Shown here: positions 56,222-64,000 of the stretch, piece by piece
How the letters are laid out: every line of letters begins with the position of its first letter
Position numbering within the stretch: the stretch's first letter is position 1
Source: Jacaranda mimosifolia
Taxonomy: Eukaryota; Streptophyta; Magnoliopsida; Lamiales; Bignoniaceae
Direction of reading: 5' to 3'
DNA length: 64,000 nucleotides
NCBI GenBank assembly: GCA_018894105.1
Contig: CM032129.1
Coordinates: forward strand, 27,669,468 to 27,733,467
Translations under genes and position numbers: made by a program
Notes under the pieces: model-generated
What the model was told of the DNA's origin: nothing
What the model saw: only the letters and a program-made list of their open reading frames with translations
Databases searched by the model: none

Positions 56222-57314
56222 CTTGTTCATTGGGTCGCGGGTTGGCTACTTAGCACCATTCTCCGTGTTGGACTCCTATAAATTAGGTCTCGTTACGGAT
56301 GGACGTGGTTCGATTCGGTTTGGAAAATCATGCCAAACCAAACCGAACTAAAAATTTGGTTCGATGTAATTCGGGGGTATAAAGCTGAACCGTAACCATT
56401 TAAGGAGAAAAAAACCGCACCATTTGAAATCAATTATTACAATTAAATTAATTGGTTAACCATTTTTAAAATAATCAAAATTTAATCAATAAAAATATTA
56501 ATCTTGACTTGATTTGATTTCGTTCAATTTTGTTGATCAAATCATTAAAGAAGTTCAATCGTAGTGGACGAATCCCCATCAATTAGATAATTTTTTTTAT
56601 CACAAAATCTACAATACAACAAGCAAATATGACTACAAAATCAATAATATAATATATAATATTACCAACTCACATCAAATTAACTTCAAAATTAAAAATA
56701 CATTAAGCAAACAACATCTCCATCTCATATCATATACTGAATTATTATATACAATATAAATTCTAAATTAGGAATACATCAAATAATAAAAATGAAGATG
56801 CAAATCAAGCTAAGTCCAAAAGTAAAGTACTTTCAATCAAATTAATATTCATCTAAATCTCACTAACAATTAACATAAAAATATAAGCTTCAACCGAAAA
56901 GACATAAATCCCTTAAATCAAAAGTTGGATAATTAATTATCTTTTAAATTTTATTTTTAAAATTATTAATTTTTATTTTTAAATAAAAATGATTCAGTTC
57001 GGTTAACTTTGGTTAATGACATAGTAAGTAACTAACTGAACCGATTTTCGCCAAAAGGACTACATTGTTAAGGAACTGGTTTGGAAGGTTTGATTTCATT
57101 TGGTTAGATTCTATTTGGTTCGGCAGTTCTATTTAGTTTTTTTATTTTTTTGCCCACACCTAGGTCTCATTGTCTGGAACCGTCAGTCAGGGAATTCCTT
57201 ATATGTTTCTCTAGAGGAATATTATAACTTCTTTATCCTATATATGTCCTAAGGGTTTAGCTTCTAATTACTTAGAGAAGTAATCTACCATAACTATTAG
57301 GAACTTTCTTGAGC
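56222..57314. repeat. Tandem duplication in gypsy integrase, unit 2 (split)
   Basis: Counterpart of 55991-56221. It runs from CTTGTTCATTGGGTCGCGG to the target duplication at 56285-56292, and after the inserted element from 57162 to about 57314. Without the insert and one target copy it is about 216 bp, similar to unit 1. Confidence 0.75.
56293..57161. mobile_element. hAT-like element, family R2 copy 2, 869 bp
   Basis: The left end TTACGGATGGACGTGGTTCG and the complement of the right end AGGTGTGGGCAAAAAAATAA match copy 1 ends. Flanks AGGTCTCG (56285-56292) and AGGTCTCA (57162-57169) are an 8-bp duplication with one mismatch. Internal sequence follows copy 1 closely (for example TCGGGGGTATAAAG, CGTAGTGGACGAATCCCCAT). 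Confidence 0.8.
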
Positions 57315-59128
57315 CAATAGCTTGGGAAAAGGTCCTATGATATCCATGCTTTATTGGACAAAGGAGTACAGGTTGCTGACAGGTTACAAGAGTGTGCTAA
57401 GTTGGTAATTAAGGCTAGCATATTTTTGGCAAGGCTTGCAGCTCCTTGCTAATGCTTCATGCTTGGTGTCTCTCATCATTGTTGACTAGAAGTATTGTTT
57501 AGAGCTCTTGGCTGCCAAGGATATTCTCTTCAATGAATTCTGCATGGGCCTCTATGTATCTCGTGCATCACGAATTCTGCCCTTCTTGGGAATAGAGACT
57601 TCAGGTAAGGCTATGAGAAACCATATTTGTTCATGTCTCTATTTAATTATATGAATCTCACTGCTCGTACCTTCAGTTGTTGAGCTGCCTTTGGGTTATT
57701 GGGAAGGTTACCATCTTGGAGATATTTCATGATGGGAGTCATGCATGTTGTAGTATCATCCTCTATGTCCATCGCCTTGGGAAACAAATGGGTGCACCTT
57801 TCAAGATTTCTTATTTCGGAGTGTCTAAGGTTAGAATGGTGGTTTGCCAACTCTTCAAAGCTACTAGGGTGTTGGTTATATAGCTAATTGATTTGCATTA
57901 AAATTTTCTTCACGTGATATTTGTGTAAGAGTAAAGCTCTTAAACATCTGACTGATTGCTTCCACTCGACTGAGGTGTTTCTCCATGTTATCTTGCTTGG
58001 CCTCATAATCCCTATGACTTGGTTTCCTATCAGCTGAGAATCGTTGCAGGCTTTGTAAATGCCACGCCTCAATTGCATAAGCTAACTTCATTCTCGTGAT
58101 CGGTGCTTTATAGTCGGCTTCATTATTGGAGGTCGAGAATTTGAACCTTATGGCATACTCAAATTTATCTCCCTGGAGACTTTCTAAGACTATTCATCCA
58201 TCGTTGTATGGATTGGTAGAGGATTTGTCTGTATAAAAGACTCCACATAAGGAAAAAACTTTTGGTATCATCTCTTTCGCCTTCAACTTAAATCAACTAG
58301 GACTTAGGCTTTTATAGTTGGTCGAAGGTGATATTCAATTCCATATTGACTCAGCTGAAAGACCCATTTGACTATCCTTCCAGAAGCTTATGGACTGCTC
58401 AATATTTTTTTTAGTGGAGTGGTTAGTGAGCACTATGATCTAGTAGATTAGGAAGTATTGTTGGAGCTTCTAGGATATGGTTACCATAATAAGGGCCAAC
58501 TTCTCAATGGAGGTGTACTTCACTTCTGAACCTTGTAGGAGGTGATGATGTAGTATACCAGTTGGTGTTCCCTTTATTTCTATCGTACCAAAGAGACACT
58601 AACTGCTACCTCGATGGTGGCTAAGGACAAATATAGTAGACTCCCATCTTCGACTTCCTTAGTAATGGGGGTGATTTCAAGTATGCCTTTAGTTGCTGAG
58701 AAGCTCTACCACATTCTTCAATCCATTTGAAGGTCTTAGCTCTTCTCTGTGGAATGGAAAATGAAGTGATTTAGAGCTACCAGGCATCTGACTGGCATAT
58801 GTATTTCTTTGACGTTTCATGGAGCCAGCATTTCTTGTTGAGGTTGACCTCTGTCCCATACCGCGAAAAAACATAGTGTAGTTACTTTTCTTCAGGCATG
58901 CCGAAGGAGCATGTCGTTAGATTGAGTAGCAAATTGAACTTCAGCAAGACGATGCAGAATTCTCTTAGATCATGTAGGTGGCCTCTTTGCTCACGGCTCT
59001 TAACCATCATGTCATCAATGTAGACCTCTATATTTCTCCCGATCATGTCTCTAAACATATAACTCACCAATCTTTGGTAGTAGTGCCTACAATATTGAGC
59101 CCAAAATGAATTATATAATAGCAATATA

Positions 59129-59408
59129 TCTTGTTCGTTGTTATAAAGCTTGTCTTCTATTGGTCTTCTAGGGCCACGCTAATCTGGTTATATCCCTTGG
59201 AGGCATCTATGAAGCATAACATCTCACATTCCATCATGGAATCCACCAACACATCGATCCAAGGGAGCAGGAATAGATCTATTAAGCAAGATTGTTAAGG
59301 TAGTAAAATTAATGAACATCCTCTATTTTTCATTAGGCTTGGATACCAACACCATATTGGCTAGCCACTCAAGGTATTGGATCGGTCAGATGTACATAGC
59401 TTCTAGCA
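59129..59408. repeat. Recent tandem duplication in gypsy RT, unit 1
   Basis: Starts TCTTGTTCGTTGTTATAAAG and contains CTTCTAGGGCCACGCTAATC, ATCCACCAACACATC and CACCATATTGGCTAGCCACT. The next 242 bp repeat it almost identically. About 46 bp at 59290-59338 of this unit (around AAGGTAGTAAAATTAATGAA) have no counterpart in unit 2. Confidence 0.9.
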
Positions 59409-59650
59409 TCTTGTTCGTTGTTATAAAGCTTGTCTTCTATTGGTCTTCTAGGGCCACGCTAATCTGGTTATATCCCTTGGAGGCATCTATGAAGCATAAC
59501 ATCTCACATTCCATCATGGAATCCACCAACACATCTATCCAAGGGAGCAGGAATAGATCTTTCAAGCAAGATTTATTATATACCAACACCATATTGGCTA
59601 GCCACTCAAGGTATTGGACCGGTCAGATGTACATAGCTTCTAGCAACTTG
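59409..59650. repeat. Recent tandem duplication in gypsy RT, unit 2
   Basis: Near-identical to 59129-59408 except for an internal deletion of about 46 bp and a few substitutions (for example ACATCTATCC against ACATCGATCC and GGACCGGTC against GGATCGGTC). The high identity against the decayed surroundings shows that this duplication is young. Confidence 0.9.
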
Positions 59651-59860
59651 TCCACTTCTTGCTTGACTATTTGATTTAGCTTTGCTCTAAAGTTCCTTTT
59701 TTTCTACTTTACTAGTCATGCGTTTGGGTCTACTTTGAGGTGGTGTACGATCACGTCTAGGAAAATTCTTCGTATGTCCATCATACCCACACAAAGATAT
59801 CATAATTCTCCTTTAGGAAGCAAACCAGCTCCTTCTCGAATTCTAGATCTATGAAGGCTC

Positions 59861-60212
59861 CAAGCTTAGTGGTTTTCAATTGGTTGCTTTGGACAATTTC
59901 CACAGTTTGAGCTCTTCCCTAGCTCTAAATTCAACTCATCTACCTTTCTCCTTAGGACGCAGGGTCCCATCTCAGAGGAGTCTCTAGCATCAATAGGCCG
60001 GTTGCGATCTCTGATCTCCTGTGAATGGGGCAAGTGGTCCAAGCCAGACATTCGATGTTGGTAGTGCATCGCACGCTCGGACAGTCGTCAGTAGCTAGGG
60101 CATCTTCAGATCACAACTCTTTCCATCCTCGTCTTGGAGTATGACTAGGGTGTAGGAATCTTGAGTTGTTGGTCCTGTCTGCATCTTCAACGTTCTTTGC
60201 TCTAGATGAGAG
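59861..60212 (-). pseudogene. Remnant of gypsy gag start
   Basis: On the minus strand after the primer-binding site, a leader leads to ATG at 60069, which opens 67 codons including HQHRMS-like HYQHRMSGLDHLPHSQEIRDRNRP. The frame ends at 59866 and is followed within about 50 bp by pol sequence. Typical plant gypsy gags run to several hundred codons and are followed by a protease, so roughly the whole gag body and protease were deleted. Confidence 0.55.
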
Positions 60213-60231
60213 TTCCAACAGACAGTGCCAA
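60213..60231 (-). other. Primer-binding site of the gypsy element
   Basis: On the minus strand TTGGCACTGTCTGTTGGAA lies 2 bp inside the LTR end. It matches the common plant gypsy form TTGGCGCCGTCTGTGGGAA with a few changes, mostly transitions. Confidence 0.8.
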
Positions 60232-60233
60232 GA

Positions 60234-60540
60234 TGACACTGCTCGAAAATGGAGTTAAGGTCCTTTTCGAAAAGTAGTAAATTTAAGAGGGTTTCTATTT
60301 TGGAATGTGTTTGTGTAGAGCCAGAGTTTAAGATTTTTATGAATGATTTTTTCCTATCCATTTTGACTTTGAGAGTAGTATTTATGGTGACAAAGTATTT
60401 GGTGAGCTTCGCCCATTTGGGTCTAAGTGCCCATCTTAATAGACTTAATTAATTGGGCTCACTAGCTTTCTACTTCATTGTTATTTGTTTAATTGAACTC
60501 TTTTATCGAATTTTTAATTTTTTATAGTCTTATTTTTTCA
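60234..60540 (-). repeat. 5' LTR of the gypsy element, truncated
   Basis: Homologous to the first ~310 bp of 52308-52793, starting TGACACTGCTCG on the plus strand. Homology fades after TTTTATAGTCTT near 60530, so the outer third of the LTR is missing. Confidence 0.75.
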
Positions 60541-61706
60541 TATTAATTCTTAGAGTTGGACTGTTTTCTGCAAATTTTCATATTTTCTTATACAAAAAGT
60601 ATATATTACAGAAAATTTAGAATAATAAAAAATCTTTAGTATTCATAATCCAATATATATATATATATATATGAAAAATATATAACTTAACTTGATGATG
60701 ATCAAAATTAAATAGAAAGATAGAAACAATGAATTAATATAATTTTTTATGTTTATATTCAAATAATTGTTGTCATATATGAAAATAAGAATATATTGAC
60801 ATGGCTAGTAGAAAGGGATAAAATTAATTTTATCCATGTATATATATCTATATTAAGTATTTACAACATTAAATAAAAATTATAAAATAATCAAATTGAT
60901 ATAGCATTTATATAAAAATATGTGTCAAAATAATTGTTGATGGAAAATTTATATGATATATGAAAATAAGTTGACACAGAGAATAAAAATTCATGGTAAA
61001 ATAAGTAATAATAATCTAATTATAACTTAACTTGATTGAAGGATTTATGAAGGGACAAGAATGAGGATTTTATAAGTTTTGTTCAGAATTAATTTTAAAA
61101 AACAGTTGCACTATATTAATATAATTCAATTGGTTTAAAAAATTAGAAAAAATTATGAAATGAAATAAAATTTGAATTTAGCCTAAATTAAGGTCATTGA
61201 CGACAATTAATTGAAACTTGATGAACATCATTAATTATGAGATATATATTTACAAGCTTATTAGAATCTGATTTGGCAAAATTAATATAAAGAGGTACAT
61301 ATGTATTAAGGTATATATATTTATCAGAATTAAATAACACATTGTAAAATGAATTTATATTAAGAAAAGTAATTGTTATATTGACAAATATATAATTCAA
61401 AGAAAAATTATAACATTCACCAATAAATTTCTATAAAATAAAATCATTATAAATCGTGGAATGCAGGAACCAATTTATATATAGACCAAATTTAGCTCTT
61501 TAAAAAGAGGTATGCAAATATTGGAACAAATTACGGAATATAATTTTTCCTAATTGGATCATCAATTAAAAATATTATTTTTATATATGAATAAAAACTT
61601 GTGAAAGCTAAAAAATTAATAATCAAAATTTAATAATAAACAATCAATTAGAAATTTTAAAGTTATAAAATTTCGACTTTCGAAGAATCATCTCTACCTT
61701 TAACAT
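60541..61706. other. Intergenic AT-rich DNA
   Basis: No gene or repeat boundary recognised in about 1.2 kb. A (TA)n run lies at about 60653-60671. Confidence 0.5.
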
Positions 61707-62045
61707 TATGTTTGGTTTAAGAATTTTAATAAGAAAAGAAAAGTACTGGAGAAAAGGAAAAGAAAAGAAAAGAAAATATAAAATCTCAAATTTATTTGGT
61801 TGTTAAAGAAAACAATAATAAAATGAATGGAGAAAAGATGAATGATAAATGTGATGGAGAATAATAAAGAGTTCAAATTGATTTTTCTCTTATTTTTCTC
61901 ACCATTTTGTGAGGAAAATTTATTTTTCTTAGATACACTATATTTTTCTTCAATTTTTTTTTTAATATTTTTTTTACCAATCAAACAATTAAAAATATTT
62001 TCCTTAACATTTTTTTCCCTCGCCAAAATCCAAAAACCAAACATA
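61707..62045. mobile_element. TATGTTTGGTTT-ended MITE, 339 bp
   Basis: The left end TATGTTTGGTTTAAGAATTT and the complement of the right end TATGTTTGGTTTTTGGATTT are inverted repeats. The left half is rich in GAAAAGAAAAG, the right half in complementary TTTTTCTT runs. A truncated relative lies at 63339-63431. No gene; target duplication not clear. Confidence 0.7.
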
Positions 62046-63338
62046 GTATAAAGGATCATTTCTACCTTGACTCCACGCAAGATAATCCTAGCCACATTAA
62101 TGTAGAAGTCATTAGTTTTATTTGGACCATAAGTTTTAGTGGAAAAAATATAAAATAAGTGAAACATTTAAAATTCGAAATCTAAACGCGACACTTAATT
62201 AGGAAAAAGGGTAAAACTATATACGTGGATAAGCCGAGGTGGCCGACAATACTTGTCAATTCAACTTTATTAAAAAGACGACGAGAAATAATCACGATTT
62301 GATTGCGGAAAATAGGGCAACTGAATGTAACACTATTATTGAGTCAAAAATGAAAAATGTAGCATTATTATTTCTTTTTCCCAAAAAAAAAAGAAAGAAA
62401 AATGTAGCACTATTAGTATTAATGCTAAACAATTCCTGAAAAAGAAGAAGTCGGTTATCTTAATTCAATAGAAGAAATACTATTAATGGTCCACTGAGTA
62501 ATTCTATTTCAACTACTAAAATTATTGATATTCTTCTTCATCTTCAAATCATCATTTATGCTGGGATACAAGATTTCCTATTCTTGCTGCACTTGGATCA
62601 TTAGAGGATATTCTTCTTCGGGTTTAATTTGATTGAGTTGAATTAATAATTACATAATATGTATTGTCATACATTATTGATCAATTAATTCAATGGAGTA
62701 ACCCTGTTTGCATGTGCATGTATAAATAAAATGATAATTGTTTGTATATATAATAAAATAAAATTTTCTTTTTTTTTTCTTCTTCTTCCTCTTATTCTTT
62801 TCTAATTGAAAGAAATTATTTTATTTCCTTTTCATCATTACAAGAAATCGAGTATCTGTTGATTGATTTATTTATTTTTCATAATTCAAAGTATGCTTTC
62901 CATGTTTATTTTCTTCGTCTAAAGTTAATTAATTATATTTTTTTAATATCTCAAAATTAAATATCAATGTTTTAAAAGAAAGTTTTATTACTAAAATTAC
63001 TCTTTCAACTACACAAATAATTTAATATTACTAATTAACTACTAGTGACTAAATTTAAGATTCAAAATGCGAAAATATATCTTTTTACAGTTTTCATCTA
63101 AACTCTATTTTAGGTCAAATTAGAATTATCTTATTAGAGAAGAAAAAAGTGTTCTATACACTGTGTATTCCAAATTTATTATTCTTATTTATTTTTTGAA
63201 ACATTACAAAATAAGACTTTAGTTTTTAAAATAAAAAATTTCTCCAAAAGACAACCAATAACTTAAAATCATTATAAAATCTCCTTAGCTCTCCTCCACT
63301 AACTTTTTACACACAAAGAAAAATTAAATATTACATTA
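62046..63338. other. Intergenic AT-rich DNA
   Basis: No gene recognised in about 1.3 kb; simple A/T runs and scattered short frames only. Confidence 0.5.
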
Positions 63339-63431
63339 TCACCATATTTGGTTTAAGAAATTTGATGAGGAAAGAAAAATATTAAAGAAAAAATAAACCA
63401 AAGAAATATAAAATATGTTAAGTTTTGTTTG
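63339..63431. mobile_element. Left half of a MITE cut by an LTR
   Basis: CATATTTGGTTTAAGAAATT followed by AAGAAAAATATTAAAGAAAA resembles the left half of the 61707 element. It stops exactly where the LTR at 63432 begins, so the LTR family member inserted into it. Confidence 0.55.
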
Positions 63432-64000
63432 TGATGCTGCACTAAAATGGAGTGATGTCCTTTCCCATAAACAACAAAAAATCAATTCATTTTTTTTGGA
63501 ATGCATGTAGAAAGATTCTTTGCTTTCAAGAGTTTTCAAAGGTTCACGATTCTTTGTGAATGATTCCTTGTGTTCAAGTTTTTTCTTGAACTTAGTATTT
63601 ATAATTTTTTCTTGGTCGGTTTAGGCTCATTAGTGTTTTGTTGCCTTTTTTCATGCGCTTAATTAGTTGGTCATTAGGTTCTCTGGCCCTATTATTTAAT
63701 TAATTAATTTAGTACATTGGACCTTTTTTTAATCTTTTTTACCAAATTGCTTTTATAGTCTTAACTGTCCACATCATTAAACCCTTTATTTTCAATTTAA
63801 AATTTTTTCTTTCATATTGAAAATATAATATAAAGTCCGATTTTGATCATTTTTAACTTATATTAATTCATAAAAACAAGATTGTTAGTTTGATTAATTT
63901 TCACTGGAAAAATTAGGTTAAGCATATAATTGCATTCGTTAAAAGACTTGGCAAAATTTAATGTCTTCACCTAAGGACATAGATGTATTTCAAGCATCGG
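63432..64000 (-). repeat. Third LTR of the gypsy family, running off the window
   Basis: Starts TGATGCTGCACTAAAATGGA on the plus strand and follows 52308-52793 to near the window end (shared order: GTCCTTT, GAATGATT, CTTAATTAGTTGG, TTTTATAGTC, TTTCAATTT, CATATTGAAA). The left side has no primer-binding site, so this is the outer edge of a minus-strand 3' LTR or a solo LTR. It is more diverged than the other two copies. Confidence 0.65.

Larger units (their letters stand above)
55648..59860 (-). pseudogene. Gypsy pol (RT, RNase H, integrase), broken
   Basis: On the minus strand from about 59850 down: a PEWLANVVLV-like entry (YLEWLANMVLV), FIDASKGYNQI (first catalytic Asp, near 59190), then YQRLVSYMFRDMIGRN and the catalytic VYIDDMMVKS (near 59010-59040) and CSFGMPE of reverse transcriptase. 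Next come RNase H tail motifs (SRVEAISQMF, QISREEN, about 57890-58000), then integrase: IMKYLQDGNLP and LKVRAVRF (57650-57790), YYWPTMMRD-like and SCKPCQ of the zinc domain (about 57430-57500), DIIGP (about 57340) and DYFSK-EAKPL in the core. Frame changes and stops are frequent. RT before integrase is diagnostic of Ty3/gypsy. Confidence 0.85.
52308..60540 (-). mobile_element. Ty3/gypsy retrotransposon, minus strand, rearranged
   Basis: Read on the minus strand: a 5' LTR remnant at 60540-60234, a primer-binding site at 60231-60213, a short gag start, pol with reverse transcriptase, RNase H and then integrase (gypsy order), and a 3' LTR at 52793-52308. Most of gag and all of the protease are missing. 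pol is broken by stops and frame changes, two tandem duplications (59129-59650 and 55991-57314) and two 870-bp hAT-like insertions. The outer end of the 5' LTR is lost, so no target duplication can be checked. Clearly inactive. Confidence 0.85.

Noticed and set aside
59312..59674. 120-codon plus-strand open frame
   Set aside because: Antisense to gypsy reverse transcriptase and created by the tandem duplication.

Overview
This window is nuclear DNA from a flowering plant, most probably a eudicot. It is very AT-rich, with spliced genes (GT-AG introns, most about 100-700 bp), long AT-rich intergenic stretches, abundant small transposons (MITEs) and two large decayed LTR retrotransposons. I cannot name the species. 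No rRNA, CRISPR array, prokaryotic operon or clear tRNA gene was seen.

Four protein-coding genes are recognisable and were rebuilt exon by exon. (1) KDSA, minus strand, 12697 down to 8984: 3-deoxy-manno-octulosonate-8-phosphate synthase, which makes the Kdo precursor for cell-wall pectin RG-II. Nine clean exons give 207 residues, but about 80 C-terminal residues found in the family are not in the window. (2) A ZIP zinc/iron transporter, plus strand, 19791-22066: 3 exons, 356 residues. (3) IMP dehydrogenase, plus strand, 27095-29791: 4 exons, 505 residues, guanine nucleotide synthesis. (4) An APL-type MYB-CC (GARP) transcription factor, plus strand, 46431-48150: 6 exons, 348 residues, phloem identity. 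They do not form a cluster or shared pathway; this is ordinary plant gene order with repeats between.

Layout. 1-2.3 kb: a repeat with GCGCTATAGCGC-type ends beside a broken retroelement/pararetrovirus-like reading frame and a TATA-containing leader. 3.8-6.7 kb: a large imperfect palindrome, arms about 1.4 kb and spacer about 65 bp, with an unrecognised 79-codon one-TM frame in each arm, each copy killed by a different stop. 6.8-7.4 kb: a hAT-like MITE with 8-bp target duplication. 9-12.7 kb: KDSA, with a 985-bp Mutator-like element in its seventh intron. 12.9-15.3 kb: four small elements in a row. 19.8-22.1 kb: ZIP gene. 24.6-26.1 kb: a hAT-like element and a solo Ty3/gypsy-type LTR. 27.1-29.8 kb: IMPDH. 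31.9-33.4 kb: two more copies of the 24.6-kb element. 33.7-39.0 kb: a complete but heavily decayed Ty1/copia element. 46.4-48.2 kb: the APL gene. 52.3-60.5 kb: a minus-strand Ty3/gypsy element with most of gag deleted, internal tandem duplications and two inserted 870-bp hAT-like elements. 63.4-64 kb: a third LTR of the gypsy family inserted into a MITE.

I found no convincing new molecular system. The best leads are the palindrome carrying a duplicated unknown small gene, the KDSA gene without its 3' end, the GCGCTA-ended repeat, and the layered insertions in the gypsy element. All gene models come from reading splice sites and family similarity by eye; no alignment or search was run.
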